The notes below the pieces were generated by a model. That model saw only the letters and a program-made list of their open reading frames with translations, had not been told where the DNA came from and made no database searches. Shown here piece after piece: positions 1-7,489 of a stretch of 64,000 nucleotides of DNA (the first letter of the stretch is position 1; the number at the start of each line of letters is the position of its first letter). The position numbers and the translations under genes were made by a program. Source of the stretch: Skermanella aerolata KACC 11604 (GTDB taxonomy: Bacteria > Pseudomonadota > Alphaproteobacteria > Azospirillales > Azospirillaceae); NCBI RefSeq assembly GCF_000936425.1, contig NZ_AVFK01000028.1:1-64000 (forward strand). Reading direction: 5' to 3'.

Positions 1-126
1 TTCGCGATTGGCGGCTTTTTCCCGGCGGGTGCCCCGCTATCAGCGGTCGCCCGAACCGGTAACAATCTGGATGTTTTCATTCCGGGTAATGACGGCCGCA
101 TCTATACGTCGTGGTGGTTTGCTTGA
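1..126 (+). CDS. C-terminal end of a lectin-like repeat protein (partial)
   Basis: Frame 1 is open from the first base to a TGA at 124-126 and gives 41 residues ending DGRIYTSWWFA. The pattern of a small hydrophobic stretch, a phrase like SAVARTGNNLDVF, a GNDGRIYT turn and a terminal SWW resembles the repeat unit of PLL-type fucose-binding lectins and DUF346-like beta-propellers, in which each blade ends with such a Trp-rich phrase. The start and the rest of the protein lie outside the window, so repeat number and any fused catalytic domain cannot be seen. The family assignment is by motif resemblance only. Confidence 0.5.
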   Translation, partial: FAIGGFFPAGAPLSAVARTGNNLDVFIPGNDGRIYTSWWFA

Positions 127-149
127 AAAAAGTTGATTGGAATTAGTAA

Positions 150-186
150 TCACGTCCCCTTGCTTAATTGAACTGAGGGGACGTGA
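150..186 (+). terminator. Stem-loop after the lectin-like gene
   Basis: TCACGTCCCCT (150-160) and AGGGGACGTGA (176-186) are perfect reverse complements, giving an 11-bp stem with a 15-nt A+T-rich loop, 24 bases after the upstream stop codon. There is no T-run on the 3' side, so this may be a Rho-independent-like barrier, an mRNA 3' stabiliser or the end of an old mobile element rather than a classical terminator. Confidence 0.4.
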
Positions 187-521
187 CGACTATGCACAAA
201 TCCCTCATGCGGTACCATGATCAAATACGGGCCGGCTTCCATCGGTTGGCTCGTCCACGAAGTTCCTCATTGACCGCGGCTGACGGCGCATAGGCTATGG
301 CCTTCCCGTAACCTGCGTGCCAAAAGTGCCGATCTGGAAAGCGTTGGATTTCAATGGGTTGCGCAAGATCTGTTCGTGTAACCCTATGATATCATGAGAG
401 ATTCAGCTTTTTCCGGTTGATGAACGGTCCTGGGGCGGCCATTTCTACGCTGAGAATTCAGCGTAGTGACTCAGGGTTTGGATTTTGCGTCCGTTGGGGT
501 TCCCCGTGCCGCGGAGGCAAT

Positions 522-549
522 CGGGACCATGGTAAAGTGTAGGAGGTCG
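522..549 (+). repeat. Left terminal inverted repeat of the IS
   Basis: The sequence starts CGGGACCATGGTAAAG and pairs with the inverted copy at 2010-2037 with 21/28 identities. Matching stops immediately outside position 522, which supports it as the boundary. Confidence 0.55.
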
Positions 550-615
550 GGGGTGGTCTGCGGCGCCATCGGCGGATAGGTAGTCGCTTCGACAGTGGCA
601 GCCTTTGGGACGAGC

Positions 616-2105
616 ATGCCTATTGAGATCCAGCTCCGGATTATCGCCGACGACAACAGCGTGATCAGCGAGGGCGAGATCCTGCATCTCGACAAGGGCG
701 ACGACCGGCTGGAGGTGGTCGGTCTGGCGTTCGACGAAGCCAAGGCGATAATGGCCGGCATCCAGGGAGGCGTGGTCACCGCCCAGGCGGCAAGTTTTCT
801 GGCGCGGCATCGGAGCTGTGATCTCTGCGGCAGCCAATTGCTGAGCAAGGGGTCGGGCAGGACCCAGTTCCGCACCGCCTTCGGCACTATCGCGCTGTCC
901 AGTCCGCGCTTTCACCGCTGCCGCTGCCAGCCCAAGGCGGCCTGGACCTTCAGCCCGTTGAACCTGCTCCTGACCGAGCACATAGCCCCGGAACTACTTT
1001 ACCTGGAGACCCGCTGGGCCTCGTTGGTGTCCTATGGCATGACAGCGGATTTGCTGAAGGATGTTCTGCCGGTCGGCGGTGCCGCTAACGCCTCGACCAT
1101 CCGCCGCCACCTGCACAAGGTCGCCGCCCGCCACGAAGCTGATCTCAGCGGCGACCAGCCGGGTGGGCATGACGAGGATTCGGTCAACGGCCAGCCGCTC
1201 CTGCGGGCGGCGGTCATCGTCGGCATCGACGGCGGCTATGTCCGGAACTGGCACGACAAAAAGCACAACTTCGAGGTCGTGGTTGGCAAATGCATGGCCG
1301 CGGACCGCGTGACCGCTCCTTCGGCCTTGTCCAGAGCCAGGATGAGCAGCCCGGGCGCCGCTTCCGCGAGGTTCTGCGCACTCAGGACCTGCCGGTGACC
1401 CAGCCGGTCACGATGCTGACCGACGGCGGCGACAGCATACGCGCACTGGCGGGGGAACTCTCACCCGGCGCCGTAATGATGCTGGATTGGTTCCATATCG
1501 CCATGAGGCTGACCGGCCTCGAGCAGTACGCCAAGGGCCTGGCGCACCACAATCCCGTCGAGGCGCTGGCGTTGCAGTACCGGCTGGAGCGGATCAAGTG
1601 GCGGCTCTGGCATAGCGACGGCGATGAGGCCCTGATCCGGGCACAAGCCTTGGCGGCGGATGTCGCCGCCTTGAACACCGGCTATCCCGGGCTGAAGCGG
1701 CTGGTCAAGGCGGCCGCCGGATTGGCCACCTACATCGCCAACAACGCCGCGGCGATCGTCAACTACAGCCGACGCTGGAATAACGGCGAACGGATCTCGA
1801 CCGCATTCGCTGAGTCTACTGTCAACCTAGTGATTAGCCGGCGCTTCGCCAAGAAACAGCAGATGCAGTGGTCGAAGCTCGGCACCCACCGGCTCCTGCA
1901 GACCCGGACCAAAACTCTCGACGGCACGCTGCCCCACTTGTTCGCCCAGTGGTATCCGGCCATGGCCTCCAACGACAATCAAGTCCCGATTATCGCCGTG
2001 GCAGCCTTACCATCTCCCACGCCTTGCCATGCTCCCGTACAAAAACAGGTACCCCGCACCAGAAGACACTATTTAAATATGATAAAATTCACTGAAAATT
2101 CCTAA
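616..2105 (+). pseudogene. ISKra4-family transposase, frameshifted
   Basis: The N-terminal part (from ATG 616, protein starting MPIEIQLRIIADDN, or ATG/GTG-type start at 595) and the C-terminal part (ending at 2105) are in different frames and together make one ISKra4 transposase of about 490 residues. The first frame has the Cys-rich DLCGSQL and RCRC phrases, and the DGGYVRNWHDKKHNFEV region. The second continues with FGLVQSQDE, MLTDGGDS, LDWFHIAMRL and RRFAKKQQMQW. The switch is from frame 1 to frame 3 between about 1300 and 1320, best explained by one lost base. No A- or T-rich slippery site is present, so programmed frameshifting is unlikely. The last roughly 40 residues read through the right terminal repeat into flanking DNA. 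Confidence 0.85.
2010..2037 (-). repeat. Right terminal inverted repeat of the IS
   Basis: The reverse complement begins CGGGAGCATGGCAAGG and aligns with the left repeat at 522-549 (21/28). Beyond 2037 the sequence becomes A+T-rich and no longer matches the left flank. Confidence 0.55.
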
Positions 2106-2133
2106 TTAATAGGACATAATTGCTATTCTTGTT

Positions 2134-2835
2134 GTGTCTATGAAAGCCCCCGCCGTGCCCGCACCCGTTACCCCAACCCATCGCCAGCTCCTCCCCCGCC
2201 AGGAGCTTTTCGCCTATCACGCCTCGCGCGGCGCCAGCCTTGCGCAGGCGTCCCGGCTGGCCGGGTATTCGCCCCAGGGCGCGCGGCAGCGGGGCAGTGT
2301 CCTAATGGCGAATAGTGACATTCGATTACGGGTGGAAGAATTTCGGCGTAGCTGGATGGCGGAGCGTGACGCCTCCATCGCGGAGGCCGTCGAGGAGACG
2401 GGGCAGGTCGTGGAGATGGCGATCCGCCTGGAGCGTCCAACCGCAGCCCTGATGGCGATCGAATTAAAGCTCAAGCTGCGCGGCTTCATCCATGACCGCC
2501 GTTTCAGCCTCTACACCGAAAGCCCGGACGACGATCTCAGCACCTGCCTGTTCGACCCGCGCGAGGACGAGGACCCGCCGCTGGAACCGCTCCCCGAAGC
2601 ACCCGCATCTCCCGCCGAACCGCCGGCCACCCCGCCCGAGCCCGTATCCGAACCCGCATCCACCGCCGCCGCCGATACCAGCACCGCGCCAGCTGCCGTA
2701 CCGGCCCCAGCCGCTACAGCGCCCGTCCTCCGCATCCCCCCTGTTCCGGCCCGCGTGCTGGAGACGTTCGACATCGACCCGAAAGCCTTCCCGACGGTCT
2801 GCCCAGGCGATCCCCAAGAACCACTCTCGCCGTGA
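2134..2835 (+). CDS. Orphan terminase-small-subunit-like protein
   Basis: A 233-residue protein. Residues about 18-75 (QELFAYHASRGASLAQASRLAGYSPQGARQRGSVLM and the following helix) match the style of the DNA-binding helix-turn-helix of phage terminase small subunits: repeated acquisition of Ala-rich helices and a GYSxxGARQxGS turn, followed by a region rich in acidic and basic helices. Residues about 140-215 are a Pro/Ala low-complexity linker. GTG at 2134 or ATG at 2140 could start it. No large terminase, portal or capsid gene is adjacent, so this is either a phage remnant or a domesticated DNA-binding protein. The C-terminal tail is not recognised. Confidence 0.55.
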   Translation: MSMKAPAVPAPVTPTHRQLLPRQELFAYHASRGASLAQASRLAGYSPQGARQRGSVLMANSDIRLRVEEFRRSWMAERDASIAEAVEETGQVVEMAIRLERPTAALMAIELKLKLRGFIHDRRFSLYTESPDDDLSTCLFDPREDEDPPLEPLPEAPASPAEPPATPPEPVSEPASTAAADTSTAPAAVPAPAATAPVLRIPPVPARVLETFDIDPKAFPTVCPGDPQEPLSP

Positions 2836-2942
2836 TCGCGGCGCCTGACCCGTCACGCAATCGGCATCTTCGGGGTCGCGGTCAGGTTCGCGGTCGGACC
2901 TGCGAGGGCCGCCTCATGACAGCGGTCGGCCCGCAAGGGAGT

Positions 2943-4418
2943 TCAGCTCGCCAGCGGAAGGCGCAGGGCGGCGTTGACTTCGCCGGCCAACTGGTCGGCG
3001 ATCGGCCCCACGACGACCTGGACGCTTCCGGGCGCCGGCTTGATCACGCCGCGAGCGCCCAGGGACTTCAGCGCCGCTTCGTCGATGGCCGCGTTGTCCG
3101 CCACGGACAGGCGAAGGCGGGTCGTGCAGGCATCGACCGCCAGCAGGTTGGCGCGGCCACCCAATGCCCGGACATAGGCGGGTCCGAGGCTGCCGGACGA
3201 TCCGTCCGCCGCCGGGGCCTGGACGGTGGCCGCAGCCGGGGCGCCGTCCGCCTCGCGGCCCATCGTCTTCAGGTCGAATTTGGCGATGAAGAAGCGGAAC
3301 AGCCCGTAATAGACCGCGAAGTAGGCAGCACCGACCGGCAGCAGAAGCAGCGGGTTGGTGGCCTTGCCGTAGTTCAGCACATAGTCGAACAGACCGGCGG
3401 AAAAGCCGAAGCCCAGCTTCACGTGCAGCATGTCCATGATCACCATGGAAAGGCCGGTCAGAAGGGCGTGGATGATGTAAAGGACCGGGGCCAGGAACAT
3501 GAAGGAGAACTCGACCGGCTCGGTAACCCCGGTCAGGAACGCCGTCAGCGCCATCGACAGCAGCACGCCGCCCACTGCGGCCCGCTTTTCCAGCCGAGCC
3601 GCGTGGTAGATCGCAAGGCATCCAGCCGGCAGGCCGAACATCATGACGGGGAAGAAGCCGCTCATGAAGGCGCCGGCGGAAGGATCGCCCGCGAAGAAGC
3701 GCTTCAGGTCGCCGGTCACCCCGTTGAAGTCGCCCAGCAGGAACCACGCGATGTTGTTGAGGATGTGGTGCAGGCCGGTGATGATCAGCACCCGGTTGAG
3801 GACGCCGTAGACGAACAGCCCGACCTCCCCGGCGCCGAAGACCGACCGGCTCAGCGCGTCCAGCCCGATCTCGACATAGGGCCAGCCGATGCCGAACACC
3901 ACTGCCAGACCGAGGCAGGCGAAGCCGGTGACGATCGGCACGAAACGCCGGCCGCCGAAGAACGCCAGGTATTCCGGCATCCGGATGTCTTTGTACCGGT
4001 TGTACAGCAGGCCGGCCATGATCCCGGACAGCAGCCCGATCGGCACGCTGATCTTGGCCCCCAGCTTGGCGGTGAAGTTGATCACCGCCAGATCGCGGGC
4101 AGCTCCGGTCAGGTCGCCCAGCACCGCCGGCGGGACCGCGATCAGCGCTTCCGCACCTTTGACCGCGACGAAGTAGCCGACGGCGCCGGCCAGGGCCGCG
4201 GCGCCATGGTTCTCCTTGGCGAAACCGACCGCGACGCCGATGGCGAACAGCAGGCCCAGGTTGGAGAAGATCGCATCGCCGGCGGCGGCGACGAAGGCGA
4301 TGTTCAAAAGGTCCGGCTGGCCCAGCCGAAGCAGCAGGCCGGCGATCGGCAGGACCGCGATGGGCAGCATGAGCGCGCGGCCAAGCTGCTGTATTCCTGC
4401 GAATTTGTTTCCCAACAC
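2943..4418 (-). CDS. nagE: PTS N-acetylglucosamine-type permease, fused IIC-IIB
   Basis: The 491-residue protein has an N-terminal glucose/GlcNAc-family IIC channel of about ten membrane segments (residues about 10-380), then a IIB domain ending the protein. The IIB phosphorylation motif DACTTRLRL is present with Cys431. The IIC-IIB order and lack of a IIA domain fit a NagE that takes phosphate from a separately encoded IIA-HPr-EI protein, none of which is in this window. It would import and phosphorylate GlcNAc, and possibly MurNAc given the neighbouring murQ. It lies 42 bases after murQ on the same strand and is probably co-transcribed and repressed by the divergent nagQ product. Confidence 0.9.
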   Translation of the reverse strand: MLGNKFAGIQQLGRALMLPIAVLPIAGLLLRLGQPDLLNIAFVAAAGDAIFSNLGLLFAIGVAVGFAKENHGAAALAGAVGYFVAVKGAEALIAVPPAVLGDLTGAARDLAVINFTAKLGAKISVPIGLLSGIMAGLLYNRYKDIRMPEYLAFFGGRRFVPIVTGFACLGLAVVFGIGWPYVEIGLDALSRSVFGAGEVGLFVYGVLNRVLIITGLHHILNNIAWFLLGDFNGVTGDLKRFFAGDPSAGAFMSGFFPVMMFGLPAGCLAIYHAARLEKRAAVGGVLLSMALTAFLTGVTEPVEFSFMFLAPVLYIIHALLTGLSMVIMDMLHVKLGFGFSAGLFDYVLNYGKATNPLLLLPVGAAYFAVYYGLFRFFIAKFDLKTMGREADGAPAAATVQAPAADGSSGSLGPAYVRALGGRANLLAVDACTTRLRLSVADNAAIDEAALKSLGARGVIKPAPGSVQVVVGPIADQLAGEVNAALRLPLAS

Positions 4419-4460
4419 GACTTCATTCTCCCTGTATTCGAACTCGTCCGGCGTCGTTCT

Positions 4461-5354
4461 TCATTCGGGTTTCGGACAGGTGCCCAAGGCTTTTCGAAGG
4501 TTCCCGCCGGCATTTCCCAGTGCGGCGCCGGCCCTTTCGCCGTCGACGCCGGCAAGCGCGAGCACGGCCAGCTTGACGCTTCCCGTGCGGGCGATCGCAT
4601 CGGCGGCGGTCTCCGGGCCGCAGCCGGCAATGCGGGCGACCATGGCGACGCAGCGTTGCCGGAGCTTTTCATTCTCCGGCCGGACATTGACCATCAGATT
4701 GTCGAAAACGGCTCCCAACCGCACCATCAGGGCAGTCGAGAACAGGTTCAAAACCAGCTTCTGCGCCGTCCCCGCCCCCAGCCGGGTCGATCCGCCGATC
4801 ACCTCGGCACCGGTTTCGATCAGGACCGGGTGCAGGGCGGCGGCGAGCAGGGCGCTGCCGGCATTGCAGGCGACGGCCATCGTACCGGCCCCGGCCTGCC
4901 GCGCCTCCTCGAGCGCCGCCACGGTGAAGCGGCTCGTTCCGCTGGCGGAGACCCCGATCACCACATCGGCGGCCGTGCAGTCCAGGCCGCGCATGCGGGT
5001 TCGGGCCGCCTCGGGATCGTCCTCCGTCCCGCTGTCGAGCCCACGGCTGAAATCCAGCCCGCCCGCCAGCACGATCGCCAGCCGCTCGTCCGGCCAGTCG
5101 AAGGTCGAGGCGAGTTCCAGCGCGTCGAGGGCGGCGATCAGTCCGGACGAACCCGCCCCGACATAGATCAGCCGACCGCTCGATCCCAGCCGCGCCGCCG
5201 CATCCTCGACCGCCCGCTCGATCGCCGGAAGTGCGGGCAGGCAGGCGGCTACCGCCCGCGACTGCCCCGCCCACAAGGCTTCCAGAATGCCCGTGGTGTT
5301 CCACTGGTCCAGCCCCTGGAACCGCTCGCTTGCGGCCTCGGTCGCTGCCGGCAT
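4461..5354 (-). CDS. murQ: N-acetylmuramic acid 6-phosphate etherase
   Basis: The 297-residue protein matches MurQ in length and layout: a SIS sugar-phosphate-binding fold with GRLIYVGAGSSG near residue 60, the retained acidic residue in DALELASTF, a TEDD segment near 117, VVIGVSASGTSRF near 138, and the C-terminal ETAADAIARTGS region. MurQ removes D-lactate from MurNAc-6-phosphate to give GlcNAc-6-phosphate, feeding NagA encoded just across the divergent promoter. It is the first gene of the leftward transcript, with nagE behind it. The start at 5354 has GAGGA (5362-5366, reverse strand) upstream at a good distance. Confidence 0.93.
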   Translation of the reverse strand: MPAATEAASERFQGLDQWNTTGILEALWAGQSRAVAACLPALPAIERAVEDAAARLGSSGRLIYVGAGSSGLIAALDALELASTFDWPDERLAIVLAGGLDFSRGLDSGTEDDPEAARTRMRGLDCTAADVVIGVSASGTSRFTVAALEEARQAGAGTMAVACNAGSALLAAALHPVLIETGAEVIGGSTRLGAGTAQKLVLNLFSTALMVRLGAVFDNLMVNVRPENEKLRQRCVAMVARIAGCGPETAADAIARTGSVKLAVLALAGVDGERAGAALGNAGGNLRKALGTCPKPE

Positions 5355-5636
5355 GGCGTTTCCTCCTCCATCTTAAAGTGGTTTTATATTGGTATTGTTC
5401 GATGGTACCAGAATCCGGGACGGGTTCAACAGAAAAGTAACGATCAATTAACCATGTTTTCGGCGTCCTGCGCTCTGTAGGCGTCGAAAAACGGTAGCTA
5501 AGCCTGTGTTTTCGCCCGTTAAGCTTGGCGTGAACATGAAGTTTCTTCAGGATTCTTAACACCCCGTATTGCCAATTGGCATTGTTTTGGTATTATGCTG
5601 ATAGCGATCGAAGACGCGGTTGAGGAGTGCCTGTTC
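5355..5636. promoter_or_regulatory. Divergent murQ/nagQ promoter with candidate NagQ sites
   Basis: This A+T-richer gap separates the two arms of the amino-sugar locus. TTGGTATT occurs at 5389-5396 in front of murQ and again at 5587-5594 in front of nagQ. The first copy sits in ATTGGTATTGTTCGATGGTACCA, where GGTA and TACC form an inverted repeat (5391-5409). A GCCAATTGGC palindrome lies at 5571-5580. TGGT/ACCA half-sites are typical of HutC/NagR-type GntR regulators, so these are likely operators for the adjacent NagQ, but the exact site is an inference. Confidence 0.45.
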
Positions 5637-6449
5637 ATGACGGTGGTATCGGACGACCGGTATCCATTCGACCCGACCGCCGTTTCCAGCGACCGGCCGC
5701 TGCCCCTGTACCTGCAATTGGCCGATCATCTGCGTCAGCTCATCGTCCAGGGCGCTCTGGCCGACCAGGATGTCCTGCCGGGCGAGCGGGAGATCGCGGA
5801 ACGCTTCGGGGTGTCGCGGGTAACCGTCCGGAAGGCGCTCCAGATCCTGGCGGAGGATGGCTTGCTGGACCAGCGGCAGGGCTCCGGCAACTTCGTCAAC
5901 CGTGGCAAGCGCGTCGAGCAGCCCCTGTCGGCCCTGACCAGCTTTACCGACGACATGCGTTCCCGTGGAATGCGCCCGGCATCGCAGTGGCTGCATCGCG
6001 GCATCAGCGCCGCGACGCCGGAGGAAGCGCTGGCCCTGGGGCTTCGTCCCGGCGAGAAGGTCAGCCGCTTGCGCCGTCTGCGCACGACCGACGGCACGCC
6101 GATGGCGATCGAGCTGGCGACGGTGCCCTGCCGCTTCCTTGCCGATCCCGAGATCGTGACCGAATCCCTGTACGAAGTCCTGCGCGGAGCGGGTTATCCG
6201 CCGTTCCGCGCTTTGCAGCGGCTCTGCGCCGTGCAGCTCACGGCCGATCAGGCGGACTTGCTGCATGTGCCGGCGGGCGCCGCCGCCCTCTTGATCGAGC
6301 GCCGGACCTTTCTTGAAGACAATACCCCGCTGGAGCTGGTGCGCTCCCAGTACCGGGGCGATGCCTATGATTTCGTCGTCGAACTCAACCTGTCGGGAGC
6401 CACCCGGGAATCCGGTGGCTCCCGACCCAGCAGCGAGAATCGCTCATGA
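5637..6449 (+). CDS. nagQ: GntR/HutC-family transcriptional regulator of GlcNAc use
   Basis: From ATG 5637 the protein has 270 residues: a winged-helix GntR DNA-binding domain near residues 20-85 (LPLYLQLADHLRQLI, then LPGEREIAERFGVSRVTVRKAL) and a UTRA effector domain behind it. In-frame ATG 5595 is possible but overlaps the candidate operator. GAGGAG at 5621-5626 favours 5637. Family knowledge: such regulators repress nag genes and are released by GlcNAc-6-P or GlcN-6-P. The stop overlaps the start of the next gene (ATGA), so it is transcribed with nagB-II and nagA and is probably autoregulated. Confidence 0.88.
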   Translation: MTVVSDDRYPFDPTAVSSDRPLPLYLQLADHLRQLIVQGALADQDVLPGEREIAERFGVSRVTVRKALQILAEDGLLDQRQGSGNFVNRGKRVEQPLSALTSFTDDMRSRGMRPASQWLHRGISAATPEEALALGLRPGEKVSRLRRLRTTDGTPMAIELATVPCRFLADPEIVTESLYEVLRGAGYPPFRALQRLCAVQLTADQADLLHVPAGAAALLIERRTFLEDNTPLELVRSQYRGDAYDFVVELNLSGATRESGGSRPSSENRS

Positions 6450-7489
6450 TACAGCCAGATACATCGGCCCCGGTCCCCAGGATGGCGGTCGAGGCGGCGC
6501 AGGCCGCCGAGGCGGCCGCCCTCCAGATCGAGCGGTGCGGCGCCGCCCTCCGTGAGCTTGGAGAGCGCCTTGGGCGCTCGCCGCCCCGCTTCGTCGTGAC
6601 CTGCGCCCGTGGCAGTTCCGACCACGCCGCCGGCTACGGCAAGTACCTGATCGAGACGCATCTCGGCCGCGCCGTCGCCTCGGTCGGGCCATCCGTGGCG
6701 TCTGTCTACGGCACCGACCTCGATCTGCGCGATGCGCTGTTCATCGCCGTTTCCCAGTCCGGCCGCAGCCCGGACCTGCTGCGCCTGACCGAAACCGCCC
6801 GCCGGGGCGGAGCGCTGGTGGTCGGCATCGTTAACGACGAGACATCGCCGCTGCCGGGCCTGTGCGATGTCAGCCTGCCGCTCTGCGCCGGGCCGGAGAT
6901 CAGCGTCGCCGCCACCAAGTCCTATATCCTGTCGGGACTGGCCTTCCTCCAGATCGCGGCACACTGGAGCGGCGACGCCGGACTGCACCGCGCGGTCGAA
7001 GGACTGCCTGCCGCATTGGCCGCCTCCCGCGACCTGGACTGGAGCCCGGCGCTGGACCGGCTGGCCGCCGCCGACAGCATGTTCGTGACCGGCAGGGGCG
7101 TCGGCCTCGGGGCGGCGCAGGAGATCGCCCTGAAGTTCAAGGAAACCTGCCGCCTGCATGCCGAGGCGTTCAGCTCCGCCGAAGTGATGCACGGTCCGCT
7201 GGCCCTGGTCGGACCCGGCTTTCCGGTGCTGGCGCTGAGCCAGGACGACGAATCCGCCGACGGCAGCCGGGCCGTGGCCGAACGGCTGGTCTCCCTGGGC
7301 GCCAGCGTCCTGTCAACGGGGCGCGAAGCCGGCACGGTGCCGCTGCCGGTGCTGCGCGACTGCCCCGCGGTCACCATGCCGCTCTGCGCGGTGCAGAGCT
7401 TCTACATGGCGGTCCACCGTCTGGCGAAGGCGCGCGGGTTCGATCCCGATGCGCCCATCCACCTGCGCAAAGTAACGGAGACGATGTGA
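6446..7489 (+). CDS. nagB-II: Glucosamine-6-phosphate deaminase, SIS type (NagB-II)
   Basis: The 347-residue protein consists of two SIS modules like the isomerase half of GlmS but without the glutaminase domain: FVVTCARGSSDHAAGYGKY near residue 50, LFIAVSQSGRSPD near 98, a GPEISVAATKSY segment, and a second module with MFVTGRGVGLGAAQEIALK and the C-terminal HLRKVTET. Together with nagA and a nagQ regulator this is the alternative deaminase NagB-II of proteobacterial GlcNAc pathways, converting GlcN-6-P to fructose-6-P and ammonia. It overlaps nagQ by four bases and nagA by one. Confidence 0.87.
   Translation: MIQPDTSAPVPRMAVEAAQAAEAAALQIERCGAALRELGERLGRSPPRFVVTCARGSSDHAAGYGKYLIETHLGRAVASVGPSVASVYGTDLDLRDALFIAVSQSGRSPDLLRLTETARRGGALVVGIVNDETSPLPGLCDVSLPLCAGPEISVAATKSYILSGLAFLQIAAHWSGDAGLHRAVEGLPAALAASRDLDWSPALDRLAAADSMFVTGRGVGLGAAQEIALKFKETCRLHAEAFSSAEVMHGPLALVGPGFPVLALSQDDESADGSRAVAERLVSLGASVLSTGREAGTVPLPVLRDCPAVTMPLCAVQSFYMAVHRLAKARGFDPDAPIHLRKVTETM

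Larger units (their letters stand above)
127..594. other. Intergenic stretch with a hairpin and the left end of an IS
   Basis: No convincing gene is visible between the lectin-like end and the transposase. The stretch holds an 11-bp perfect inverted repeat (150-186), a second compact palindrome CTACGCTGA-GAAT-TCAGCGTAG at 445-466 without a T-tract, and the left terminal repeat of the ISKra4-like element starting near 522. Short reading frames on the minus strand here are antisense to the transposase and show no family resemblance. Confidence 0.6.
522..2037 (+). mobile_element. ISKra4-family insertion sequence, inactive copy
   Basis: The ends are inferred from imperfect inverted repeats: 522-549 and the reverse complement of 2010-2037 agree at 21 of 28 positions, both beginning CGGGA. 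The 1.5-kb span between them encloses a transposase of ISKra4 type, within the size range of that family. No target-site duplication is obvious next to these limits. The transposase is interrupted by a frameshift, so the copy should be non-autonomous. The exact outer edges could be a few bases off. Confidence 0.6.

Noticed and set aside
1290-1325. Programmed frameshift in the transposase
   Set aside because: No A/T-rich heptamer or stem-loop with suitable spacing was found, so a plain one-base loss is the simpler reading.
2832-5480. Very long plus-strand open frame (over 800 codons)
   Set aside because: It lies antisense to nagE and murQ, has Arg/Gln/Gly-rich G+C-bias composition and no family motifs, so it is a shadow of the minus-strand genes.
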